DNA of 6,054 nucleotides. Source: an uncultured Anaerolineae bacterium. Lineage in GTDB: Bacteria > Chloroflexota > Anaerolineae > Anaerolineales > UBA11858. The first letter of the stretch is position 1. Every line of letters starts with the position of its first letter. Below, piece after piece: positions 1-5,953 of the stretch. The translations under genes and the position numbers were made by a program. The notes beneath the pieces are model-generated. The model was not told the origin of the DNA, ran no database searches, and saw nothing but the letters and a program-made list of their open reading frames with translations. The stretch lies in NCBI GenBank assembly GCA_937893815.1, contig CALCSH010000441.1, forward strand, positions 1-6,054. The letters run 5' to 3'.

Positions 1-106
1 CTTCTAGCATAACCACACGGTCTTGAATTTGGGCAATGGTATTTTTGTCTTTACGACGCTCATCATCGAGCCAGTCGATGCGTTTTTCGAGTTGTGATGC
101 TTCCAT
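1..106 (-). CDS. Small coiled-coil protein, N-terminal part (runs off left edge)
   Basis: The gene starts with ATG at 106-104 and stays open to the window edge, giving 35 residues that begin MEASQLEKRIDWLDDERRKD. The visible part is very rich in charged residues (E, D, K, R) with hydrophobic residues at heptad-like spacing (L6, I10, L13, then I25, I28, V31, L34), so it should form an amphipathic coiled-coil helix. There is no signal peptide or membrane segment, so it is probably cytoplasmic. The start is well supported: AGGAGA lies 8 bases upstream. I do not recognise a named family. Similar short coiled-coil proteins seem familiar from Anaerolineae, but that is recollection and not a search result. 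It follows the membrane cassette on the same strand but has its own promoter and a leader of about 105 bases. Function unknown. Confidence 0.7.
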   Translation of the reverse strand, partial: MEASQLEKRIDWLDDERRKDKNTIAQIQDRVVMLE

Positions 107-114
107 ATTCTATA

Positions 115-120
115 TCTCCT
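115..120 (-). promoter_or_regulatory. Shine-Dalgarno site of the coiled-coil gene
   Basis: On the minus strand the sequence reads AGGAGA followed by 8 bases and then ATG. This near-consensus site fixes the start at 106. Its first bases (AGG, 120-118) are the end of a nine-base motif, CATTTCAGG, that also occurs upstream at 210-202. Confidence 0.75.
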
Positions 121-125
121 GAAAT

Positions 126-203
126 GGCAACTGCATGGCCTCGAATAGAAAGATTCCGGAAAAAAGAATTCTCTCCACGAGGGCGTTAGCCTGAGCAGTT
201 GCC
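126..203 (-). repeat. Inverted repeat in the leader of the coiled-coil gene
   Basis: GGCAACTGC at 126-134 is perfectly complementary to GCAGTTGCC at 195-203. In a minus-strand transcript these would form a 9-bp stem enclosing 60 bases, ending 5 bases before the Shine-Dalgarno site. A direct repeat, CCTGAAATG (plus strand, 118-126 and 202-210), borders both arms. The two arms and the repeat are seen directly; a regulatory role for the structure is inference. I could not match the leader to a known riboswitch class. Confidence 0.5.
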
Positions 204-217
204 TGAAATGTTGAAAA

Positions 218-226
218 ATTATAGCA
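218..226 (-). promoter_or_regulatory. Extended -10 promoter for the coiled-coil gene
   Basis: The minus strand reads TGCTATAAT, a perfect -10 hexamer (223-218) with an extended -10 TG. No good -35 lies at the usual 16-18 bases; TTTACA at 254-249 is too far away (25-base spacer). Extended -10 promoters can dispense with a strong -35. Transcription would begin near 211, giving a leader of about 105 bases. The site sits only 14 bases past the stop codon of the upstream membrane gene, and I see no terminator between them, so readthrough from the cassette is also possible. Confidence 0.6.
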
Positions 227-239
227 TGAACACTCTACC

Positions 240-1631
240 CTAAGGTTTTGTAAAAACGGGAATTGAAGAGAGGACAGGGAGAAACCACTGAGGAAATAAT
301 CCCATAAGAAATAAGAGTAATATCCCTATCGTCAAAATTGCACGCGGTAATAGATAATGAGGAAAATCTCCTTCGCGATGGATTTCTTCCGAACCCATCA
401 CAAAGACAGCCAAAGTGCGCAATCCTCCGACCATCAGGCTGGCACTCCCCAATAGACTCAGTAGAATTGGCCAAATTCCTGAAAGCGTGAGCCGTTCCCA
501 AAGAATTAGCAGCACAGGGAATCCCGCCAACAAAGGAATACCGGCAATTGAAAATTGCGCAATCACCACTGATCCGGCGATAATGGGAAAACGACGAGCC
601 ATGCCCTGCACGGAAGAGAAACGCAAATTCGGCGTCTGGGTTCGGATTACGGCAAGAGCAACTGCCCAGATAGCAAATGCAAGAATTCGATGCACGGAAA
701 ATACATAGAAAAGCTGGATACCATCCTCCAAACTGAGCATTAGGAAAATATGCCCAATTACAGCAACGAAGGTAAATCCAATCATGCGAGTTAGATCTTT
801 CTGAAACGCAGCCCACAAACCACCTAATACCAACATCAACAAGCCCAGAAATTGAAGTATTCCTCGAATATTGAGCACTTCTTGTAACCCAGGGTAGCGA
901 TGTAAAAACCCGAAAGCATATTGGGTCTCTACACTCAGCAAAAGAGAGACAACAAATGCAGCAATAAAGGGGTTAGCTTTTTCAAAAAGCATCGGTATCC
1001 AACTGTGGAACGGAAATACACCAAATTGAAAAGCAAAACCCAATGCTAAGAAGATAGCCGCGCGAATAATATCTACGAGCGCCCCAGACTCAATTTGAAC
1101 ATTACCGAGAAACCAGGAAGCCAATAGAATCAATGGCATGCCCAATGTTTGATAGATCAGAAAACGCACCACGCCGCGGTTAATACGCTCCCCAACATTG
1201 ACAAGCATAAAAACGGAAATCAGAATTGCGATTTCAATCAACAATGCGGCAAATAGCGGCGGCTCAACGGCCAATGCCGCCAGGAAAACCGCGACGATCA
1301 GCAGGCCCAAGGGAGCAAATAACCGCGGCACCCGTACAGTGGTTGCACCCACCAACCAAAATAACAGCACGCTGTAGAAATACATGATGCTCGGTCTATC
1401 GCTATCCGCAATTACCAATTGACGTCCCGCCACGTTGAGTTGCGGTTGTATTTTAAATGCCGTTGACCCCACAATAATGACTTCATCCACTTTCAGCTGC
1501 CAGGCTAGCAATGCCAACAATACAGCGAGAAAGATTCCACTGAATAATACCAATTTCCGCTGGTACGAGAAGATAATCATCAGGCCAGCCATCACGATCG
1601 GGAAGACAATCCAAATTAACGGCGCGCTCAT
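240..1631 (-). CDS. NuoM/NuoN-like proton-antiporter-type membrane protein (complex I-related)
   Basis: This 463-residue polytopic membrane protein has about 13-14 hydrophobic segments and belongs to the NADH-quinone oxidoreductase / Mrp antiporter membrane superfamily (NuoL, NuoM, NuoN, HyfB/D/F). Recognisable landmarks are a TM5-like segment with an acidic residue (E133 in ALLIEIAIL), the segment FPFHSWIP (206-212, H209), the cytoplasmic-edge motif QKDLTRMIGF (277-286, compare q.DlKrllAy), and AGIPLLAGF (363-371, compare aGiPplaGF). In canonical members a lysine before the FPFH motif and a Lys/Glu after aGF are proton-channel residues; here the equivalent positions look like Q202 and L374, and the DLK lysine is T281. 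The start codon overlaps the upstream stop as ATGA and has GGAG 8 bases before it, indicating translational coupling. The length is close to NuoN/NuoM or HyfD. Family assignment is firm; a subunit name is not. Confidence 0.85.
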   Translation of the reverse strand: MSAPLIWIVFPIVMAGLMIIFSYQRKLVLFSGIFLAVLLALLAWQLKVDEVIIVGSTAFKIQPQLNVAGRQLVIADSDRPSIMYFYSVLLFWLVGATTVRVPRLFAPLGLLIVAVFLAALAVEPPLFAALLIEIAILISVFMLVNVGERINRGVVRFLIYQTLGMPLILLASWFLGNVQIESGALVDIIRAAIFLALGFAFQFGVFPFHSWIPMLFEKANPFIAAFVVSLLLSVETQYAFGFLHRYPGLQEVLNIRGILQFLGLLMLVLGGLWAAFQKDLTRMIGFTFVAVIGHIFLMLSLEDGIQLFYVFSVHRILAFAIWAVALAVIRTQTPNLRFSSVQGMARRFPIIAGSVVIAQFSIAGIPLLAGFPVLLILWERLTLSGIWPILLSLLGSASLMVGGLRTLAVFVMGSEEIHREGDFPHYLLPRAILTIGILLLFLMGLFPQWFLPVLSSIPVFTKP

Positions 1632-2224
1632 TCTTCACGCTCCATGAGGGGAGCAACCCGCAAGTATGCGGCTGTGAATGCCAAACTCAACGTAATCGCC
1701 GCCAAAATCGCGTTTACCAATAAAGCTGTCTCCATGGTTGCATAGAAAATTTCAAACCCAGAGAGCACCGTCATCAAAGCCAAAACGCTGCGAATCGGCT
1801 GGGCTGTCAACCCTAAATGGAGCAATCCCATGCCTATCAGGATTAGACCGGCCTGGATTTGTAGGTTGGCCGCTCGCAGGAGCCAGCGGGCGGCATCCGA
1901 TGTAGCCGAAAATGCAAAAAACAGCACAAAGCCAGCCATAAACAAGCGGAACAGAATCCCGCTCACAGATGAACCTAATTCATCTTCCCAGGCATCAACT
2001 TGTTCGGCGAGTCCGAGACCCAATACTGCGGCCGCCATCCAGCCAGCAATCAATTTGATCGCCGCGTACTCAATCGGCCAGGAGATCATAATCAATATAA
2101 AAACGGCCAGATATTGCGCACCCAGGGCGCTGATGCTCACACGCCAATTTCGGCTAACCAACAGCAAAATTGATGTGAGAGCCACCAAAGCAACAGCAAA
2201 AGGAGCAATTGGAGCGATACTCAT
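1628..2224 (-). CDS. HyfE-like (NuoK-related) small membrane subunit
   Basis: This 198-residue protein has about six hydrophobic segments in two groups, separated by a polar stretch (residues 74-90, EQVDAWEDELGSS). The arrangement fits HyfE of hydrogenase-4 type complexes (about 216 residues), whose second half resembles NuoK. In the first half, R28-V-S followed nine residues later by Q37 in ALGAQYLAVF aligns well with R-L-S and Q in E. coli HyfE as I remember it. In the second half, PIRSVLALMTVLSGFEIF (from 143) carries an intramembrane glutamate, E158, with E165 following, reminiscent of the buried glutamates of NuoK, though the spacing from the arginine differs. The gene begins 3 bases after the upstream stop and overlaps the next gene by ATGA. 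A possible GGAG lies 11 bases before the start, inside the upstream gene. The assignment rests on motif, size and gene order; an unrelated membrane protein is possible. Confidence 0.6.
   Translation of the reverse strand: MSIAPIAPFAVALVALTSILLLVSRNWRVSISALGAQYLAVFILIMISWPIEYAAIKLIAGWMAAAVLGLGLAEQVDAWEDELGSSVSGILFRLFMAGFVLFFAFSATSDAARWLLRAANLQIQAGLILIGMGLLHLGLTAQPIRSVLALMTVLSGFEIFYATMETALLVNAILAAITLSLAFTAAYLRVAPLMEREE
1640..1643 (-). promoter_or_regulatory. Shine-Dalgarno site of the NuoM/N-like gene
   Basis: GGAG lies 8 bases before the ATG at 1631, inside the last codons of the HyfE-like gene. With the ATGA stop-start overlap it supports this start and coupled translation of the two subunits, as expected for partners in one complex. 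Confidence 0.6.
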
Positions 2225-2227
2225 GAG

Positions 2228-3796
2228 TTAGCCCGCTCCACCACTCTGCTGCATAACAGATACCAGCAGAATTAACACCAGGATGGCCCACACAATGCCT
2301 CCCTCACCTTCAAATATTTGGGAGAGAATGTCAAAGCCGCGGGCAAAAGATCGGTAAAGCCACCAAAAGGCGCGATACATCCATTCTAATGAGAGGGTAC
2401 TGCGTACAGCCGAAAAGATGGTGTGGTGAAAAGAAATACCGCGTCGAAATACTACAGCAATTCCTGCAACAACAGCAACCACTATAAATCCGCTCCACCA
2501 GACGAATGCGTTGACCGGCGCGGCCGGTTTAAGCGCTCCGATGGCCCAGGCAATTCCCCAATAATTCAATAACAGCAATAGCAACCCCAAAGGGTAAAGT
2601 ATCTTCATCCAGGGTTCGATGCTCTCGGTCTTTTGTTGCGCCTGCCTGGCATGGCGATAATAGCCGAGCAGTAGTAGTGCATGGGCAACCACAAATGCGG
2701 CAACAAAACCAATATTCACTTTCCCATACAAGCTCACCCCTTGCCAAAGCGGCGAATATGGCAATCCAGATAAGCTCACCAAACTTATCAGTGCAAGTAC
2801 AAAAACAGCACGCGCCCGATGAGAAGCTAAAAACAAGATACCCCCAGATGCCAATAAAGCCGTTCCCCAGGCGATACTTGCGGAAGGCATGCCACGCACT
2901 GTGGCGATCAGAGAAAAGGATGCCATTCCTAGAATCCAAAATGGGCGTCCATCTAATTCGTCTTTGGCTTGTGTCCAGGCGAACCCGCTGTAGAATGCGG
3001 CCAGCACAGCCACCCCCAGCAAATATGGCTGCCAGTTTTCAGGTACACCAACCACGGCGAGACGCGCCAAAACAACAAGGGAGCTGGCCACAGACGCCAG
3101 TCGGACAATTGTCCCCAAACCGCGGCGCAGCGGTGGCTCCTGGAAAAAAGGCTGATGCGGGGGCAGCACCCCCAAACGCAGCCCTACGGCCAGTAATAAA
3201 ATTCCGCTAATATCGGTGGGGATATTTTTGAAAGTCAGGTATTCGCCGCGCGCCTGCGCCACCATTGCGCCGGTGAGCAGCACAAATATCCCCATCAGGC
3301 GCACGGAGAAGGTAATCACGATTCGTTCTCGCTGCTGGCTGTCGGACACACGCTGCAAGAGCATAACTACCTCTGCTAGATCCATCATCGCCCAGGCAAG
3401 CATCAGAGTGAGCGGATTTTCTGCCAAAATAGCTAACAAGCTCAAACCAGCGATGCCCAACGTGGCCGCCCAGGCTTGAGGGTCCACCTCATCCACCTGA
3501 ACAACATCCGTCAGAAAGATGGACAGAGGGTACACGGCTAGAATCGCGGCATAGATCCATGAAATATCGTCCAGCAGCAACGTCGGCGTAAATGAAAAAT
3601 ACACTTGCGGCTGCCAGCGCATCAATATAATTTGAATCGGCAGTTGGATGCGCGAAAACAGCACCAACACCCAAACCGATAGCGCTGCGCCCAATGCAAA
3701 AAACCAAAGAAAACCGGTACGCAGTTTGGTTTTTTCAAGTGCCAGTATCACGATAGGGGAGACAAAAAGGAGTACGATAGCAATCAATAGCAACAT
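2228..3796 (-). CDS. NuoL/NuoM-like proton-antiporter-type membrane protein (complex I-related)
   Basis: This 522-residue protein has about 15-16 hydrophobic segments. Features of the NuoL/M/N superfamily are an N-terminal pair of helices, a lumenal stretch ending FTPTLLLDDISW (69-80), ENPLTLMLAWAMMDL (126-140, compare nlltl.l.WEl), GLRLGVLPPH (205-214, compare G..Kaa.fPlH, H214), and SLSGLPYSPLW (341-351, compare aGiPp..GF). A C-terminal aromatic and basic amphipathic helix (about 468-488, EWMYRAFWWLYRSF) leads to EGEGG and a last transmembrane helix (500-515), as in NuoL-type C-termini. The TM5 Glu seems absent at its usual place (A136, with D139 and E142 nearby), the TM7 Lys looks like R207 and the TM12 Lys like V354. 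It is first in the membrane cassette, 37 bases after folK. No clear Shine-Dalgarno site precedes its ATG. It is shorter than E. coli NuoL (about 613). The family is clear, the function is not. Confidence 0.8.
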   Translation of the reverse strand: MLLLIAIVLLFVSPIVILALEKTKLRTGFLWFFALGAALSVWVLVLFSRIQLPIQIILMRWQPQVYFSFTPTLLLDDISWIYAAILAVYPLSIFLTDVVQVDEVDPQAWAATLGIAGLSLLAILAENPLTLMLAWAMMDLAEVVMLLQRVSDSQQRERIVITFSVRLMGIFVLLTGAMVAQARGEYLTFKNIPTDISGILLLAVGLRLGVLPPHQPFFQEPPLRRGLGTIVRLASVASSLVVLARLAVVGVPENWQPYLLGVAVLAAFYSGFAWTQAKDELDGRPFWILGMASFSLIATVRGMPSASIAWGTALLASGGILFLASHRARAVFVLALISLVSLSGLPYSPLWQGVSLYGKVNIGFVAAFVVAHALLLLGYYRHARQAQQKTESIEPWMKILYPLGLLLLLLNYWGIAWAIGALKPAAPVNAFVWWSGFIVVAVVAGIAVVFRRGISFHHTIFSAVRSTLSLEWMYRAFWWLYRSFARGFDILSQIFEGEGGIVWAILVLILLVSVMQQSGGAG

Positions 3797-3816
3797 GTGA
3801 TTTTTCGCAACGAAGA

Positions 3817-3845
3817 ATAATAGCGTAGCGCTATCACTCCGGCAA
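3817..3845 (-). promoter_or_regulatory. Possible promoter of the membrane cassette, with internal palindrome
   Basis: On the minus strand TTGCCG (3845-3840) and TATTAT (3822-3817) are separated by 17 bases, matching 4/6 and 5/6 of the -35 and -10 consensus. Start of transcription would fall near 3810, leaving only about 13 leader bases. The spacer holds ATAGCG-TAG-CGCTAT (3820-3834), within which TAGCGCTA is a perfect palindrome; it could be an operator or a weak hairpin at the end of folK. The matches are moderate and chance is possible; the cassette may simply be cotranscribed with folK. Confidence 0.4.
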
Positions 3846-4331
3846 GAGCATTTCTTTCACTTCGACCACACCGTCTGTATCCACTTTTTCAAGCATTTCA
3901 CGCACACTTTCACCCAGCAATGGATGCAGAACGTCGGGGGCTAGATCAGCCAGCGGAACCAGCACAAAGGCCCGTTCGTGAAGGTGTTCATGCGGAATCT
4001 GTAAATCATCCCTGTTGACAATCTGCTTGCCGTAAAAAAGTATATCCAAATCTACCTGACGCGGCCCGTAACGGATGGATGGTTTGCGGCCCAGGCGGAC
4101 TTCGATCTCCTTGATGTAGTGCAGCAATTCAATAGGGAGCAACTCGGTTCGAACGTGGATAACCTGATTCAAAAATGGGGGCTGGTCGGTGATACCCCAG
4201 GGAGGTGTTTCATACACCGGGGATTCTGCAACCACCTGCACAGTTGGCGGCAGCGCCTGGCGTGCATTTCGTAAATTTTCCATTCGATTCCCAAGATTAG
4301 TGCCCAGGGCAATATAAATCATCTGTTCCAT
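3834..4331 (-). CDS. folK: 2-amino-4-hydroxy-6-hydroxymethyldihydropteridine diphosphokinase (HPPK)
   Basis: FolK transfers pyrophosphate from ATP to 6-hydroxymethyl-7,8-dihydropterin, the step before dihydropteroate synthase in folate synthesis, in the cytoplasm. At 165 residues it matches the family (about 160). Motifs in order: YIALGTNLGNR (6-16), YETPPWG (40-46) with F53 and N55 for pterin binding, the signature RYGPRQVDLDIL (87-98) with R91 and the Mg-binding D94 and D96, then IPHEHLHERAFVLVPLADLAPDVLHP (112-137, with R120). All key residues are present, so it should be active. Start choice: the frame extends to a TTG at 4379, adding 16 residues that precede the normal N-terminus; I prefer ATG at 4331, with ATG at 4322 (three residues shorter) nearly as good. 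The upstream GCGGA is only a weak Shine-Dalgarno site. No other folate gene is visible here. It diverges from the glucosidase gene and lies just upstream of the membrane cassette. Confidence 0.95.
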   Translation of the reverse strand: MEQMIYIALGTNLGNRMENLRNARQALPPTVQVVAESPVYETPPWGITDQPPFLNQVIHVRTELLPIELLHYIKEIEVRLGRKPSIRYGPRQVDLDILFYGKQIVNRDDLQIPHEHLHERAFVLVPLADLAPDVLHPLLGESVREMLEKVDTDGVVEVKEMLLPE

Positions 4332-4394
4332 AAAAATCCGCAATTTCTCAAACAAAAGATCCGCAGTATGGGTTTCCAAAAATGTATGACCTTA

Positions 4395-4425
4395 AAGATA
4401 CCATAATCGGCCCCAAGATTGTCAA
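4395..4425 (-). promoter_or_regulatory. Probable folK promoter
   Basis: The minus strand has a perfect TTGACA (4425-4420). The best -10 is TATCTT (4400-4395), preceded by TGG, which makes an extended -10, at a long spacer of 19 bases. TATGGT at 4405-4400 is an alternative but only 14 bases away. Transcription would start near 4388, giving a leader of about 57 bases to the preferred folK ATG. The -35 is strong and the -10 is weak. Confidence 0.45.
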
Positions 4426-4447
4426 AACCCAACCAGCAGACTACAAT
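4419..4447 (+). promoter_or_regulatory. Promoter of the GH1 glucosidase gene
   Basis: TTGTCA (4419-4424) and TACAAT (4442-4447) each match 5/6 of the consensus at the ideal 17-base spacing. Transcription would begin near 4454, about 29 bases before the ATG. The -35 overlaps the -35 of the divergent folK promoter base for base except at one end. Confidence 0.65.
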
Positions 4448-4471
4448 ACTTCTATCAACCCTATCACAACC

Positions 4472-4475
4472 AGGA
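4472..4475 (+). promoter_or_regulatory. Shine-Dalgarno site of the glucosidase gene
   Basis: AGGA lies 7 bases before the ATG at 4483, supporting that start. The resulting N-terminus (MAQATFHFPKGFLWGTATAS) begins exactly where GH1 enzymes normally do. Confidence 0.6.
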
Positions 4476-4482
4476 CACAACG

Positions 4483-5808
4483 ATGGCACAAGCTACCTTT
4501 CATTTTCCAAAAGGATTTCTCTGGGGCACGGCTACCGCTTCACATCAGGTAGAAGGCAACAACACCAACAACAACTGGCACTATTGGGAACAAGAAGGCC
4601 ATATCGTTGATGGGCATTCTTGCGGCCTGGCCTGCGATTGGTGGGGCGGGCGCTGGCGGGAAGACTTTGATCGCGCTGCGGAATCCGGTCAAAATACGCA
4701 CCGACTTTCGATCGAGTGGAGCCGCGTGCAGCCCGCCATGGATCGCTGGAACGATGACGCCCTCGACCACTACCGCCAGATGCTACGCGGCCTGAAAGAA
4801 CGTGGCATGACTCCCATGGTGACGCTGCATCACTTCAGCGATCCGCTATGGCTGATGCATCTTGGCGGCTGGGAGCACGATGCTGTTGTTTCATATTTTG
4901 AAGCCTATGTGCGCAAAGTGGTGGAGGCGCTAGGCGATCACACACAACTTTGGTGTACGATCAACGAGCCCAATGTATACGCTTCAATCGGATATATTTT
5001 CGGCGAATTCCCCCCCGGCAAGAAAGATATGGGAGCCGCCTTCAAAGTGATGACGAATCTGGTGCGCGGGCATGCCGCAGCCTATCATGCCATTCATCAA
5101 CTCCAGCCCGAAGCCCGCGTCGGCATGGCGATTAATTACCGCGGTATGTTACCTGCACGCCAATGGCTGCCCCCGGATCGCTGGATTGCCAGATTGCTCT
5201 CGCGCTTGTATAACGATTTCTTTCCGCAGGCGGTTTACGATGGTGTACTACGCTTCATCGGCAAGCGCCAGCGCATGGCCGGAATCAAAGGTACCCAAGA
5301 TTTTCTAGGCATCAATTACTATACCCGCGAGTTGGTTGCCTTTTCGCCATTCGCTGCCGGGGATCTTTTCCATAAACGCTACTACGAACCCGGTTCTGAA
5401 CTCAGCCCTACCGGTTTTATCGCCAATCAACCTGATGGGTTTTACCAGGCACTCCAGTGGGGCTTGCAATATAACACGCCGATCTTTGTTACAGAGAACG
5501 GCGTCGAAGACCCCGAAGATAGCATGCGCCGCCGATATCTGATTCAGCATATTCATCAGCTCTGGCGGGGCATCAATTTCAACTGGCCAATCGAGGGCTA
5601 TTATCATTGGAGTCTGGTGGACAACTTCGAGTGGGAGCGCGGCTGGACGCAGCGTTTTGGCCTGTGGGAATTGGATACTGAAACACAGGCTCGCCGCAAG
5701 CGCCCTAGCGCTGATCTATTTGCCGACATCTGCACCCAAAACGCACTATCATCTGAAATGGTCGTTAAATTTTCCCCGGAGCTTTCAGAAATACTATTCC
5801 CAGGGTAG
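4483..5808 (+). CDS. Glycoside hydrolase family 1 beta-glucosidase / beta-glycosidase
   Basis: This 441-residue enzyme has the usual length and (beta/alpha)8 fold of bacterial GH1, retaining enzymes that release the non-reducing terminal sugar from beta-glucosides and related oligosaccharides. Visible motifs are FPKGFLWGTATASHQVEG (8-25, sugar-binding Q22), TLHHFSDPLWL (114-124, H117), TINEPN (159-164) with acid/base E162, FVTENG (335-340) with nucleophile E338, and HWSLVDNFEWERGW (375-388) with W376, E383 and W384 for substrate contact. The C-terminal loop lacks the Ser/Lys/Tyr phosphate-binding set of 6-phospho-beta-glucosidases, so free sugars rather than phosphorylated ones are likely. 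There is no signal peptide, so it should be cytoplasmic and rely on a transporter for oligosaccharide uptake; none is in the window. Exact substrate (glucoside, galactoside, fucoside) cannot be read from sequence. It is monocistronic apart from a possible readthrough into the tRNA gene. Confidence 0.95.
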   Translation: MAQATFHFPKGFLWGTATASHQVEGNNTNNNWHYWEQEGHIVDGHSCGLACDWWGGRWREDFDRAAESGQNTHRLSIEWSRVQPAMDRWNDDALDHYRQMLRGLKERGMTPMVTLHHFSDPLWLMHLGGWEHDAVVSYFEAYVRKVVEALGDHTQLWCTINEPNVYASIGYIFGEFPPGKKDMGAAFKVMTNLVRGHAAAYHAIHQLQPEARVGMAINYRGMLPARQWLPPDRWIARLLSRLYNDFFPQAVYDGVLRFIGKRQRMAGIKGTQDFLGINYYTRELVAFSPFAAGDLFHKRYYEPGSELSPTGFIANQPDGFYQALQWGLQYNTPIFVTENGVEDPEDSMRRRYLIQHIHQLWRGINFNWPIEGYYHWSLVDNFEWERGWTQRFGLWELDTETQARRKRPSADLFADICTQNALSSEMVVKFSPELSEILFPG

Positions 5809-5814
5809 CGTTTA

Positions 5815-5823
5815 TGGTATAAT
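5815..5823 (+). promoter_or_regulatory. Extended -10 promoter of the tRNA-Ser gene
   Basis: TGGTATAAT is a perfect -10 (5818-5823) with an extended TG. No convincing -35 is present in the end of the glucosidase gene. It is followed by a C/G-rich stretch (CCCGCTCG), the kind of discriminator seen at stable-RNA promoters under stringent control. Transcription would begin near 5830, about 34 bases before the mature tRNA. Since no terminator separates the glucosidase stop (5808) from the tRNA, readthrough may add to this promoter. Confidence 0.65.
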
Positions 5824-5863
5824 CCCGCTCGCTATCGGGGAAATATTTACACAAACGAATAAT

Positions 5864-5950
5864 GGAGAGGTCGCATAGTCCGGCCTAGTGCGCGCGCCTG
5901 GAGAGCGCGTATACCGCAAGGTATCGCGGGTTCGAATCCCGCCCTCTCCG
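5864..5950 (+). tRNA. tRNA-Ser: tRNA-Ser (anticodon GGA)
   Basis: An 87-base class II tRNA folds completely by hand. The acceptor stem is GGAGAGG/CCTCTCC (5864-5870 with 5943-5949), 7 bp. The D stem is GCA/TGC with the GG of the D loop at 5882-5883. The anticodon stem is CGCGC/GCGCG around loop CTGGAGA (5898-5904), with anticodon GGA at 5900-5902, reading UCC and UCU. The long variable arm is ATACC-GCAA-GGTAT (5911-5924), and the T arm is GCGGG-TTCGAAT-CCCGC (5926-5942). The long variable arm and discriminator G5950 are serine identity elements. The 3' CCA is not encoded (CTA follows), so it must be added after transcription. Confidence 0.97.
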
Positions 5951-5953
5951 CTA

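Noticed and set aside
235..816. 193-codon minus-strand frame overlapping the NuoM/N-like gene
   Set aside because: Another frame of a well-supported membrane protein gene; its composition (many Cys, Arg and Ser) is unlike a real protein and it has no own ribosome site.
1830..2231. 133-codon plus-strand frame opposite the HyfE-like gene
   Set aside because: Antisense shadow with low-complexity Ala/Arg/Asn composition; the minus strand gives a coherent membrane protein in a coupled operon.
2677..3210. 177-codon plus-strand frame opposite the NuoL-like gene
   Set aside because: Antisense shadow of hydrophobic codons, rich in Gln, Pro and Arg, with no recognisable motif.
4419..4610. 63-codon plus-strand frame starting at TTG upstream of the glucosidase
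   Set aside because: Its start lies in the -35 box of the promoter and it overlaps the glucosidase N-terminus in another frame.
5823..5840. Short hairpin TCCCG...CGGGG after the tRNA -10, considered as a glucosidase terminator
   Set aside because: Only 4-5 bp with an 8-base loop and no T run after it; better explained as the GC-rich discriminator of the tRNA promoter.
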